Origin: Bryobacterales bacterium
GTDB lineage: Bacteria > Acidobacteriota > Terriglobia > Bryobacterales > Bryobacteraceae
DNA: 64,000 bases
Assembly (NCBI GenBank): GCA_025463005.1
Contig: JAOAPR010000097.1
Span: forward strand, 1-64,000
Direction of reading: 5' to 3'
In this document: one piece after another, positions 1 to 8,605 of the stretch
Numbering within the stretch: the first letter of the stretch is position 1
Layout of the letters: every line of letters begins with the position of its first letter
The notes under the pieces: generated by a model
What the model was told of the DNA's origin: nothing
The model's database searches: none
Seen by the model: the letters and a program-made list of their open reading frames with translations, nothing else
Program-made: the position numbers and the translations under genes

Positions 1-118
1 CATGGTGGGTCTCCAGGGGATTTACGATCGGGTGCTGCAGTTTGGGTGGAAGCCAGCGGCGCTACTTGAACGCGTGGCCAGGGAAGGCAAGACGTTCGCC
101 GCAAATGAACGCCCATGA
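1..118 (+). CDS. C-terminal end of an unidentified protein (partial)
   Basis: An open frame enters from the left edge and ends at a TGA whose first bases overlap the ATG of the next gene (ATGA). The visible tail reads VGLQGIYDRVLQFGWKPAAL and continues for about 17 more residues. The four-base overlap suggests translational coupling with the methyltransferase that follows. The fragment is too short to assign a family. Confidence 0.5.
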   Translation, partial: MVGLQGIYDRVLQFGWKPAALLERVAREGKTFAANERP

Positions 119-917
119 ACGCAAGTCGGTACGGCGGTTACGAAGCGGTACCCGAGCTTCCTGAACTCTACGATCAGATCCCTTCTTACCAGGCGCGGCG
201 GGATGCGGAGTTCTACGTCGACCTCTGTCGCGAGGCTAGGGGCGAGGTTCTCGAGCTGGGCTGCGGTACGGGGCGGGTGCTGATTTCGGCGGCAGAAGCA
301 GGGTGCACCATGACGGGGTTGGACCAATCGCGTTTCATGCTGGAGCGATGCCGGCGGAAAGTGCGATCTCTCGCTCCCGAAGTTAAGAATCGCGTGACGC
401 TGGTGGAAGCGGACATGACGAACTTTACCCTTGACCGTTCATAGCGCTAATTACTGTGCCGTTCCGTCCGCTCCAGCACCTGGTAAACGTCGACGAGCAA
501 TTGAGTTTTCTCGGGTGTGTTCACCGCCACCTTAAGCCTGGAGGGAAACTGGCACTGGACGTCTTTAATCCCGATCTGACGCGGCTGGCCAGCCCCGTGA
601 GCCCGGAAGAGATCGAAGATACTTCGGAATTCGTGCTAGCTGACGGTCGGCAGCTTCGGCGAATGTTTCGAGTGACGGCCAAGCGAGTCGCGGCGCAAAG
701 CAGCGACATCGAGCTGATCTATTACGTTCGCGATCCCAACGGGGACACGCAACGGATTGTCCAGGCGTTTCCGATGCGTTATTTTTTCCGCTATGAACTG
801 GAACATCTCTTGGCGCGGAGCGGGTTCGAGATACAGAACCTTTTCGGCAACTTCGATAAATCGCCGTTCACTGAGTCCTCTCCCGAGATGGTTGTGATCG
901 CGGCGCGAAAAGAATGA
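115..917 (+). pseudogene. Class I SAM-dependent methyltransferase, frameshifted
   Basis: The first 109 codons carry a SAM-binding motif I (VLELGCGTGRVL) and the acidic motif II region (GLDQS). The frame then stops at a TAG near base 441. The rest of the fold continues in another frame: FIALITVPFRPLQHL leads into HLKPGGKLALDVFNPDL (post-I and motif III region) and runs to base 917. The combined length is one base short of a multiple of three, and adding one T in the short T run near base 440 restores a single protein of about 267 residues. This is either a real one-base deletion or a sequencing error. The substrate is unknown. The start overlaps the preceding stop. Confidence 0.75.
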
Positions 918-918
918 C

Positions 919-1044
919 TTACTTCTTGTCCTTGTTCACGAACCATTCCACCCACTTGTTGGGCGGGAAGATGAAGAAGGCGATCAGCACCACGATGATA
1001 AAAAAGACAAACAGCAGAACAGCAAGGGCCATGGGTCCCTTCAT
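919..1044 (-). CDS. Small single-pass membrane protein (41 aa)
   Basis: A 41-codon frame starts MKGPMALAVLLF, has one strongly hydrophobic segment (about residues 5-27, ending IAFFIFPP), then a short charged tail ending VNKDKK. The topology suggests an N-terminal anchor with a small basic tail. Its start lies 14 bases from the divergent ogt start, so the two may share a promoter region. No family is recognised. Support is the clean frame, the textbook membrane segment and the fit between flanking genes. Confidence 0.6.
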   Translation of the reverse strand: MKGPMALAVLLFVFFIIVVLIAFFIFPPNKWVEWFVNKDKK

Positions 1045-1058
1045 CTTATACTGAGCGT

Positions 1059-1559
1059 ATGAAGTACTGCTATGCGGACAGCCCTATTGGCCCGCTGCTG
1101 GTCGCGGGCGACGACGAAGCCATTCATCTAATTGGTTTCCCACGGAACGGGAAGCCGCAGCGCCCGGAGGCCGGGTGGACGGAATCCATCAGCGGTCCAC
1201 TGGCGGAAGCGGTGCGGCAGTTGCGGGAATATTTCGCGGGCCGGCGGACGGATTTCGATCTTCCGCTCGCGCCCGAAGGCACCGACTTCCAGCGAAAAGT
1301 GTGGCGGAAGCTGCAGGAGATCCCCCACGGAGAGACGATCTCTTATGGCGAACTGGCCAAGCGCGTGGGGAATCCCAAAGCATCGCGCGCGGTTGGTTCG
1401 GCAAACGGCAAGAATCGGATTCCGATCGTGATTCCGTGCCACCGCGTGATCGCCGGCGACGGCGGGCTCGGAGGTTTCGGCGGGGGGCTTTCTGTGAAGC
1501 AGCAACTGCTCGCGCTCGAGGGAAAGCAACTCGCACGCGCACCGACTACGCGGCAATAG
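1059..1559 (+). CDS. ogt: Methylated-DNA--protein-cysteine methyltransferase
   Basis: Suicide DNA-repair enzyme that moves the alkyl group from O6-alkylguanine or O4-alkylthymine to its own cysteine. The active-site motif PCHRV follows IPIVI near residue 125, preceded by the DNA-binding region (GETISYGELAKRVGNPKASRAVG) with the arginine finger, and followed by the GGFGGG turn. At 166 residues it is the size of the stand-alone Ogt/MGMT type with no AdaA domain. Its 3' end overlaps the convergent ABC permease gene by 14 bases. Confidence 0.95.
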   Translation: MKYCYADSPIGPLLVAGDDEAIHLIGFPRNGKPQRPEAGWTESISGPLAEAVRQLREYFAGRRTDFDLPLAPEGTDFQRKVWRKLQEIPHGETISYGELAKRVGNPKASRAVGSANGKNRIPIVIPCHRVIAGDGGLGGFGGGLSVKQQLLALEGKQLARAPTTRQ

Positions 1560-3159
1560 GACCGTCGCCGCGCGAGAGCGCAGCGACCATCTGTTCCTTC
1601 AGCCGTTCAGCGGCTGCCACAGCCGAATCAAGGGATAGTTTGTAAACCACGGCCCCGATCGCCGCATCCACAGCCAGGATTCCGAAGAAGGCCGCCTCGC
1701 TGGTGAACGCGTAGCGGGCCAGGTACGCCAGGCCCACAGGCAGAAACGCAATCGGGTAGATAAGGAAAAGAATCGCCTGCACGCGGCCGGCGGCGCCTGA
1801 CCGGAAGGACGCTGCGGGATTCATGGCGCGCGGCTGGCGGATAGAGAGCTGATTTCCGGCGGCCAGCAGGAAGATGCTGATCACCGCCGCCACTCCGAAG
1901 GACTCGGCCAGCGTGCGCGGGCGCAGCGGCATCCCCAATAGTCCGCAGACCAGGGCGATCATGCTGATCTCCAGCACGATGAAGAACAGCGCGCTGAGAT
2001 TCTTGCCGATCATGACCCGCGTGAACGGGATCGGGGCCAGGAAATAGATCTGGGCAGCGGAGCGGTCGAACCCGAAGAAGTTCCAGAAACACGCCTCGCT
2101 GAGCAGCAGCAGCGAATATACGCTCACCACCGTCAGGTAATTCGTGCTGAGGAATGATTGCGACGCTCCCTGCCGGCCCAGCGCCACCGGCAGCCAGACT
2201 AGCAGGCCGAAAGTAAATCCCATGAGGAACACCAGGCGGAAACGCGGCGATCGGGTCAGGAACCGCACTTCCTTTTCGATCAGCGCGCCCAGAGGGTCTC
2301 CCAGCAGCATGGAAGGCAACCGAAAAAATCGTTCGACCAAGCGCTCGACAAGGGTCGAAGGGCCGGATCCGCTGGATGGCCGTGCAGAGGCTGCCTGGAC
2401 ATCGAAGGAGATGGTGCGGCGGAATTGCCAGTAACTGAATAGCCCCGCGGCGGCGAGCCATGCGAGGATGATCGCCAAAGATGCGAAGATCTCGTGCCCC
2501 TGCATGAAATGCGAAGTGGCGGTCCAGGGCCAGCCCAGCCAGGATTCCCTGGTCATGATGACGCGGAACCGGCTCTGGAATCCGCGGCCGCGGGTGAGCA
2601 GGACCTGAGGCAGGGCCGCGCAAAGAATCAGGAGAAAAAACGCCGCTTCGCGTATGCGCCTGCGGGCCAGAACGCGTGCGATGGTATCGCGCGAGCCGAC
2701 GCCCAGCACCAGATTGAAGGCGATAAACGGTAAAAGACCCAGCGCACCCCAGGCCGGCAGTGCCGGATTCCGCAGGATCCCGATTCCCGCCCCGATCAGC
2801 ACTAGAACCACTTCCACAACGGCGGTGACCCGAAGGATAACTTCTAATCCGAACAATTGCGAAACCGGGATCGGGTAGGCTTGCAGCTTCCGCAAGTCGA
2901 GCGACGCGCCGGACGCGGCCATCAGGACCGGCACCACCTGCCAGTAGAGAAGGGCTAGCAGCAGAACTCCGCCTAGAATGTTGCCGACCATCGCCGAGCT
3001 GGCGAGCAGCATCACGGAAAAGCTCACGACCAGCCATACACCATACCAGATGAATCCCACGGCGGCGGCCCAGCCAATACCGGTGCGCGGGAAAAAGTTG
3101 CGCATGGAGCGCCATTGGGCCCACAGGATCGCGCGCGCCTCGTTCAGAGCCAGGTTCAT
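1546..3159 (-). CDS. ABC transporter permease, large multi-span membrane protein
   Basis: A protein of about 537 residues with many hydrophobic segments, including a cluster near the N-terminus (IGWAAAVGFIWYGVWL and following), the middle and the C-terminus. No nucleotide-binding motif is present. The chosen start, MNLALNEARAILWAQ, lies 7 bases after the stop of the ABC ATPase gene on the same strand. A frame extension upstream would overlap that gene and looks non-coding. The pair forms a two-gene export-type ABC system. The substrate cannot be read from sequence. ABC-2-type exporters are the closest match by architecture. Confidence 0.8.
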   Translation of the reverse strand: MNLALNEARAILWAQWRSMRNFFPRTGIGWAAAVGFIWYGVWLVVSFSVMLLASSAMVGNILGGVLLLALLYWQVVPVLMAASGASLDLRKLQAYPIPVSQLFGLEVILRVTAVVEVVLVLIGAGIGILRNPALPAWGALGLLPFIAFNLVLGVGSRDTIARVLARRRIREAAFFLLILCAALPQVLLTRGRGFQSRFRVIMTRESWLGWPWTATSHFMQGHEIFASLAIILAWLAAAGLFSYWQFRRTISFDVQAASARPSSGSGPSTLVERLVERFFRLPSMLLGDPLGALIEKEVRFLTRSPRFRLVFLMGFTFGLLVWLPVALGRQGASQSFLSTNYLTVVSVYSLLLLSEACFWNFFGFDRSAAQIYFLAPIPFTRVMIGKNLSALFFIVLEISMIALVCGLLGMPLRPRTLAESFGVAAVISIFLLAAGNQLSIRQPRAMNPAASFRSGAAGRVQAILFLIYPIAFLPVGLAYLARYAFTSEAAFFGILAVDAAIGAVVYKLSLDSAVAAAERLKEQMVAALSRGDGPIAA

Positions 3160-3166
3160 GGCCTGC

Positions 3167-3937
3167 TCACAGCCAGTCGAGGGTATCGCGCATGGTGACG
3201 ACGCCCACGGCGCGAACAAAGGCGTCTTCCAGAGTAGCGGACGATCCGCGCAGCTCCTCCATGGACCCTTCCCGCACGAGCTTGCCGTCGTTTATGATCG
3301 CGACGCGGTCGCAGAGTCGCTCCACCACCTCCAGCACATGCGAGGTGAGGAAGATGGTGGCGCCGTGGCGGACCTGTTCGAGCAGGATATCCTTCATCAG
3401 CCGGGCGCCGACGGCATCCACGCCTTCAAACGGCTCGTCCATCAGGAAAAGTTGAGGCCGGTGGATGAGCGCGGCCGCCATTGCTACCCGCTTGCGCATT
3501 CCTTTGGAGTATTCGGCAATGAGCTTACGGGATGAATCGCCCAGTTCGAACAGGTTCAGCAGCTCCTGGCTGCGTTCCCGCGCGATCTTGCGTTCCAGGC
3601 CGTAGACGCGGCCGACGAATTCGATAAACTCGCCGCCGGTGAGGTGGTCGAACAGCAGGGATTCATCAGGCACGAGTCCGATCTGGCGCTTGATCGCGAG
3701 GCTTTCCTCGGGCATGGGCAATCCCAGCAGGCGGATGGAGCCGGAGGTGGGCGGCGCCAAGCCCATCAGCATCTTGATAGTGGTGGTTTTGCCGGCGCCG
3801 TTGGGTCCAAGAAAACCAAAGAAACAGCCGCGCGGGACGCTCAGGGTGAGCCCGTCGACGGCGGCTTTCTGATCGTACATTTTCCGGAGATCGTGGACTT
3901 CGATGGCCGGAGCCGTATCCCGAGAAAAGTCGGACAT
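3167..3937 (-). CDS. ABC transporter ATP-binding protein
   Basis: A 256-residue ABC ATPase with Walker A GPNGAGKTTTIKM (about residue 44), signature YSKGMRKRVAMAAAL, Walker B LFLMDEPFEGVD, and the switch histidine in LTSHVLE. The signature reads SKGM rather than LSGGQ, a variant usual in the ABC-2 efflux group (CcmA/YadG-like). The Q-loop position reads LVPDES and appears to lack the usual glutamine. It is followed by its membrane partner 7 bases downstream, so the two are co-transcribed. Confidence 0.92.
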   Translation of the reverse strand: MSDFSRDTAPAIEVHDLRKMYDQKAAVDGLTLSVPRGCFFGFLGPNGAGKTTTIKMLMGLAPPTSGSIRLLGLPMPEESLAIKRQIGLVPDESLLFDHLTGGEFIEFVGRVYGLERKIARERSQELLNLFELGDSSRKLIAEYSKGMRKRVAMAAALIHRPQLFLMDEPFEGVDAVGARLMKDILLEQVRHGATIFLTSHVLEVVERLCDRVAIINDGKLVREGSMEELRGSSATLEDAFVRAVGVVTMRDTLDWL

Positions 3938-3972
3938 GCGTTCCTTATATGGTAACGCCCGTCCGCACGGAC

Positions 3973-5838
3973 TTACTCGACGCCGAACGCCAGCAGCACA
4001 TTGCCGCCCATCCCGCCTCGCGCCGGATATCCTGACACAGAAAACAGCATGCCTCCCGCCACCACGGGGCCGGCGACATCGATAGCTCCGCCGTGTCCTG
4101 CGACGCCGTTCACGGTCTTAAACTCCCGGGCGGTGTCGAAGTCCCAGATGATGTGCCCGTTCGTGGTGGAATAGCCTCGCAGGTGGCCGTCTTCCGAGCC
4201 CGAGAACACCGCGCCCGGAATCGCCGTGATGGCCGCCGATTGCGCCGGACTGCAGGGCCGCCGGTCCCCGCAGCCGGGGGGCGGAGTCTGCCACATTCGT
4301 TCGCCATTATCCACGCGAAATGCGAAAAGGCCGCCGCCCTTGTTCGGATCGAGCTGATAGGTCCGGTCGTTGCTGCCGGATTTCAGAGCCACTTCGAAGC
4401 GAATGTCGGAAAGCGCGACGTAAACATTGCGGCCGTCGCTGGCCGGCCCCCACTCGATGCCGCCGACGGTGCCGCCCTCGCCGATGCGGGCCTGCCACAG
4501 CGTCTGACCTTTTCGGTCCGGGTCGACGGCGTAGATCACGGCGGACTTCTGCCCCAAGAGAAGCGCCCGCTTCGGCCCTTTCTCGTTCGGAGGCAGCGAA
4601 ACCAGAATGGCGGACGCCGCGAAATCGAAATCCGGACCTTCCGTATCAGGGCAATTCACTTTCCCGGGAAGCTGGCACGAACTGTTCCAGGCGTCTTTCG
4701 CGGTGAGCTGTTTCGACCACAGAATCTCGCCGCTGGACAATCGCAAAGCGACCACCGCATCACTCATCGAGGTAGCCGGATCAGAATAATTGTCGCCGGT
4801 GGTGACGTACATCGTGTCTCGCTCCGGATCGAGCGTGGGGGCGGTCCACACGCCCGCGCCCGAAGGTCCGAATACCGCCGCGCCGTGTTTGCTCTTGGAA
4901 CGCTCCTTGGCGAGCTCAGGGATCATGTATCTCTTCCAGATGGTCTTTCCGGTAGCCGCATCCAACGCCGCCTCGCTGCCACGAAACGTGCAGCACATGT
5001 AGCCGGCAGAAACCGATAGAGCCTCCTCGCGGGACGCCGCGCCCACGTACAATCGCCCCTGGTGGAACACAGGAGTTGCGGTTACCGTAGACGCCGGATG
5101 CTCATCGGGGCGCATCCGCCACAACTGTTTTCCGGTGGCGCCGTCGAGAGCGTACACGTATCCCGCGGAATCGCCGAAGAAGATCGCCGGATTGCCCGCG
5201 ATCTCTCCCGTGGCGATTCCGGAGCGAACCTGCGCCTGAACCATCGTCGACCAGTGGACGCATCCGGAGACTGCGTCGAGCGCGCACACGCTGCCGTCCT
5301 GGCTGCCGACGAAAACTCTGCCGCGATACACGGCCGGTTGCGAGCGCAGGGTGGACGTATCCGGGAAAGCGAACGCCCACTTCAAGGCGAGGCGCGGCAC
5401 GGCGTCGGCTTGCAGGCCGGCCTCATTCGCTGGAAGGAAGCGTGTATTCGCGAGCCCGCCTCCCCAACTGGTCCAACCCTGTGTCTGGCCCGGTCCGTCT
5501 TTCCATGGAGCACTCGCCGGGCCCCCTGCAGGGCATGGATTCGCGATCTCCTCGCGGCGCCGTTCCACCGTGACAGCGGTCCCGAGGAAGTTCGCGACCT
5601 TCATGCGTTCGTCGCCGGAAAGCGGCGCGGCCTGCGATTTCATGATTCCGCTTTCGAGGGTCCGCAGAATCGCCGCGGGCGACATGGTCTTCAGCGCCGC
5701 GATTTGAGGAATGCGGGCTTCCGCTCCCGACGCGGCCTGGTGGCAGGAGGCGCAGTTCTTTTGAAAGAGTTGCTCGGCATAGGGATCGGCGGCGGACAGA
5801 ATTATGGGCGCGATCAGAGACAGATACAGGTATTTCAT
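3973..5838 (-). CDS. PQQ-type beta-propeller dehydrogenase with N-terminal cytochrome c domain
   Basis: About 621 residues. The start MKYLYLSLIAPIILSAA is a Sec signal peptide; a longer frame would run into nuoB. A heme c site CASCH follows at residues 29-33, with a plausible distal Met in a small cytochrome fold to about residue 95. The remainder has the repeated beta-strand pattern of quinoprotein propellers (GRVFVGSQDGSVCALDA, GYVYALDGATGKQLW, GGLFAFRVDNGERMW). Fusion of cytochrome c with a PQQ propeller resembles polyvinyl-alcohol dehydrogenase and related periplasmic alcohol oxidases. The substrate is unknown. No PQQ biosynthesis genes are in the window. Confidence 0.85.
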   Translation of the reverse strand: MKYLYLSLIAPIILSAADPYAEQLFQKNCASCHQAASGAEARIPQIAALKTMSPAAILRTLESGIMKSQAAPLSGDERMKVANFLGTAVTVERRREEIANPCPAGGPASAPWKDGPGQTQGWTSWGGGLANTRFLPANEAGLQADAVPRLALKWAFAFPDTSTLRSQPAVYRGRVFVGSQDGSVCALDAVSGCVHWSTMVQAQVRSGIATGEIAGNPAIFFGDSAGYVYALDGATGKQLWRMRPDEHPASTVTATPVFHQGRLYVGAASREEALSVSAGYMCCTFRGSEAALDAATGKTIWKRYMIPELAKERSKSKHGAAVFGPSGAGVWTAPTLDPERDTMYVTTGDNYSDPATSMSDAVVALRLSSGEILWSKQLTAKDAWNSSCQLPGKVNCPDTEGPDFDFAASAILVSLPPNEKGPKRALLLGQKSAVIYAVDPDRKGQTLWQARIGEGGTVGGIEWGPASDGRNVYVALSDIRFEVALKSGSNDRTYQLDPNKGGGLFAFRVDNGERMWQTPPPGCGDRRPCSPAQSAAITAIPGAVFSGSEDGHLRGYSTTNGHIIWDFDTAREFKTVNGVAGHGGAIDVAGPVVAGGMLFSVSGYPARGGMGGNVLLAFGVE

Positions 5839-5891
5839 CGCCTGGGAGTATATCAAGGCGTGAAGCTGTTCGAAAGGCTTGCGGGTTTTAA

Positions 5892-6446
5892 TTAAGCCAG
5901 GTTCAGGACCTTCGCCGTCACGTTCTTTTCCTGCTCGATCTTCTTCTGCAGGAGCATGATGGCGTAGATCAACTGTTCCGGCCGCGGCGGGCAGCCGGGG
6001 ACGTACACATCCACCGGGATCACCTGGTTCACGGGCACTAGGGCGTAATTCGAAAACACGCCGGTGGAGGTCGCGCAGGCGCCCATCGAGATTACCCACT
6101 TGGGCTCGGGCATCTGCTCGTACAGGCGGCGGATCACCGGGGCCATTTTGTTGGAAACACGCCCGGCGATGATCATCAGATCGCTTTGCCGCGGCGAGCC
6201 GCGCATCACCTCCGCGCCAAAACGCGAAATATCGTAGCGCGAGGCGATCATCGACATCATCTCGATAGCGCAGCAGGCCAAGCCGAAGCTCATCGGCCAG
6301 ATCGCGTTCTTGCGAGCCCAGTTGATCACCTTGTCGAGCGACGTCGTGAGGATGGATTGTCCGAACTCGTCCAGCGGTTCAGGTTCATCGTCGACGCGCG
6401 CGAATAACGCGGGCGGCTGGCTCAATTGAAATTTGGGCTCTTCCAC
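5892..6446 (-). CDS. nuoB: NADH-quinone oxidoreductase subunit B
   Basis: A 184-residue NuoB/PSST subunit of respiratory complex I, which carries the N2 [4Fe-4S] cluster next to the quinone site. The tandem cysteines appear in [11 protein letters not shown], with further ligands in [10 protein letters not shown] and [12 protein letters not shown]. It starts with GTG (VEEPKFQL). No other nuo subunit is adjacent: a PQQ dehydrogenase gene lies downstream and a divergent malQ upstream, so this is an isolated copy, either an extra paralog or a gene detached from the main nuo operon. Confidence 0.95.
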   Translation of the reverse strand: MEEPKFQLSQPPALFARVDDEPEPLDEFGQSILTTSLDKVINWARKNAIWPMSFGLACCAIEMMSMIASRYDISRFGAEVMRGSPRQSDLMIIAGRVSNKMAPVIRRLYEQMPEPKWVISMGACATSTGVFSNYALVPVNQVIPVDVYVPGCPPRPEQLIYAIMLLQKKIEQEKNVTAKVLNLA

Positions 6447-6480
6447 AACACGATTATCTCACGGGCGCTTACACTGGAGT

Positions 6481-8562
6481 TTGCCGTCCTATCGGGAAGC
6501 TTTGGAGCGCGCCGCCGCACGGTGGGGCGTGGAACTGGAGTACACCGACACCTGGGGCCGGACCCACGCGGCCTCGGAGGAAACCCTGCGCGGAGTTCTC
6601 GCGGCTCTGGGAGTTCCCGCGGGAAGCGAACAAGAGCTGGAACGCGCCAGCACTGAGCGCGATCTGGCCCGGTGGTCACGCGCGTTCGATCCCGCCGTAG
6701 TCGTATCCGAAGACTCCGATTCGATCGCGCTGCGCATTCCCGCTGAGCGCGCGGGCGCATCGGTCAAGCTTGAATTCCGGTGGGAGAACGGCGAAATCGA
6801 GCACCACTGGTTCTGGCTGCCCGAGCTGGCGGACATCGAGCGGATCTCGATAGCAGGACGGGAATTCATCTCGAAGCGCGTGCCTTTGCCCGCCCTGCGG
6901 CTCGGCTATCACGATCTGCGAGTGTACTGGATGAAAGAGCCGGCGCAGGAGGCATTCGAGGATTCCCGTTTCATCGTGTCCCCGCGGCGGGCGCGCGACG
7001 TCGACGGGCGCATGGCCGGAGTAGCCCTCAGCCTGTACGGCATGCGGTCGGCGCGCAACTGGGGCTGCGGCGACTTTACGGATCTTCGCGCGATGATCGA
7101 AACGCTGGCTCCGTCCGGCGCGGCCTTCATCGCGCTGAATCCGCTGCATGCGATTGCCAACCGCCAGCCGTACAACACCAGTCCCTATCTTCCGCTGTGT
7201 TCGATGTATCGCAATTATCTGTATCTCGATGTCGAGCGCGTGCCGGGATTCCTTAAAAGCGACGCGTCTGCAACGGAGATCGAAGCGCTGCGCGCCACCG
7301 AGCTAGTGGAATACGAGCGGGTTGCCGAGGTCAAGCTGCGTGCGCTGCGCCAGGCGTTTGGGCGATTCCAAGCGTCCGGCAAAACCGTCGAATTCGAGGA
7401 ATTCGCGCGGGTTGAGGGCAGGCTGCTGCACGATTTTGCGGTATTCTGCGCGCTGGATGAGCACATCCACCAGCGGAATCCGGAGATCTGGTTGTGGAAA
7501 GATTGGCCGCCGGAGTATCAGGATCCACAGTCCGAAGCCGTCGCGAAATTTGCCCAACAACATCGCGACGATGTCCTGTTTTACAAGTTCTTGCAGTGGC
7601 AAGTGGACCGGCAGCTAGCCGAGGCGCAGAGTCACGCGATCGCGTGCGGGATGAAGATCGGGCTGTATCACGATCTGGCGCTGGCCACTGATCGGTTCGG
7701 CGCGGACCTGTGGATGAATCGCCCGTTTTATGCAAACGGCGCTCGCGTAGGGGCTCCCCCGGATGAGTTGGCTCCCGGCGGCCAGGACTGGGGATTTCCG
7801 CCGCCCAACCGCGAAGCTCATCGCGAAAACGGCTACGAGCTATTCGCGCAATCGATCCGCAAGAACGCGCGGCACGGGGGCGCGCTGCGCATCGATCACG
7901 TGATGGGGTTCTTCCGCCTATTCTGGATTCCGGATGAGCTCACCGCCGTTCAAGGGGCCTACGTGAAGGATTATGCCGAGGACCTGCTTGGCATCCTGGC
8001 GCTCGAGAGCGTGCGCGGCGGATTCATCGTTATCGGAGAGGATTTGGGGACGGTGGAATGGTCGGTGCGCCAAAAGCTAACCGAGATGGGCATTCTGGGG
8101 TACCGGCTGCTGTGGTTCGAGAAGAATCCGGACGGAAGTTTTCGCCTGACGCAGGAGTATCCGGCGCAGGCGGCGGTGTCGACCACCACTCACGATCTGC
8201 CGACGCCGGCAGGATTCGTCGAAGGGCGCGACATCGAAGCGCGCCGAGCTGCGGGACTCGTCGACGAGGCCGGCTATCGGCATCAATGGGCCGCCCGGCG
8301 GGAAGAACTCGTGCGGCTGCAAGACGCGCTGCAGCGGGCTGGATTCCCCGGCGATCCGCTGGGATTCGTGCTGGCGACGCCGTGCGCGCTGGCGATCGTT
8401 AATCAGGAAGACCTTACGCACGAGACCGAGCAGCAGAACCTCCCTGCGAGCACGTGGCAGCATCCCAACTGGCGGCGGAAGATGAAGGTTGCGGTGGAAG
8501 AGATGGGTCCGATCGCCGCGGATCTGCGTCGGCGACTGGACCGCGCCGGCCGCCTGTTGTAA
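6481..8562 (+). CDS. malQ: 4-alpha-glucanotransferase (amylomaltase)
   Basis: A GH77 disproportionating enzyme of about 693 residues that transfers maltodextrin segments between glucans. Family landmarks are visible: LYGMRSARNWGCGDFTDL, the NTSPYLPLCSMYRN region, the nucleophile region IGLYHDLALATDRFGADLW, LRIDHVMGFFRLFWIP, VIGEDLGTVEWSV and the STTTHDLPTPAGFV end of the active site. The start is uncertain. TTG at 6481 (LPSYREALE) leaves the N-terminus typical of long bacterial MalQ, but its GGAG is only one base away. An in-frame TTG at 6433 would overlap nuoB. No ATG is available. Confidence 0.9.
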   Translation: MPSYREALERAAARWGVELEYTDTWGRTHAASEETLRGVLAALGVPAGSEQELERASTERDLARWSRAFDPAVVVSEDSDSIALRIPAERAGASVKLEFRWENGEIEHHWFWLPELADIERISIAGREFISKRVPLPALRLGYHDLRVYWMKEPAQEAFEDSRFIVSPRRARDVDGRMAGVALSLYGMRSARNWGCGDFTDLRAMIETLAPSGAAFIALNPLHAIANRQPYNTSPYLPLCSMYRNYLYLDVERVPGFLKSDASATEIEALRATELVEYERVAEVKLRALRQAFGRFQASGKTVEFEEFARVEGRLLHDFAVFCALDEHIHQRNPEIWLWKDWPPEYQDPQSEAVAKFAQQHRDDVLFYKFLQWQVDRQLAEAQSHAIACGMKIGLYHDLALATDRFGADLWMNRPFYANGARVGAPPDELAPGGQDWGFPPPNREAHRENGYELFAQSIRKNARHGGALRIDHVMGFFRLFWIPDELTAVQGAYVKDYAEDLLGILALESVRGGFIVIGEDLGTVEWSVRQKLTEMGILGYRLLWFEKNPDGSFRLTQEYPAQAAVSTTTHDLPTPAGFVEGRDIEARRAAGLVDEAGYRHQWAARREELVRLQDALQRAGFPGDPLGFVLATPCALAIVNQEDLTHETEQQNLPASTWQHPNWRRKMKVAVEEMGPIAADLRRRLDRAGRLL

Positions 8563-8563
8563 G

Positions 8564-8605
8564 AGGCGGATTTATCCGCCTTCACGAGGTGGACAAGCCC
8601 ACCTC
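8564..8605. terminator. Two tandem hairpins between convergent genes
   Basis: The 43 bases between malQ and dnaJ hold two perfect 7-bp hairpins, AGGCGGA/TCCGCCT (loop TTTA) and GAGGTGG/CCACCTC (loop of six). There is no clear T-run. They probably act as a bidirectional terminator, or are a copy of a repetitive extragenic palindrome. Confidence 0.6.

Noticed and set aside
1628-3124. Second minus-strand frame of 498 codons inside the ABC permease gene
   Set aside because: Shadow of the permease in another frame; no hydrophobic or catalytic pattern.
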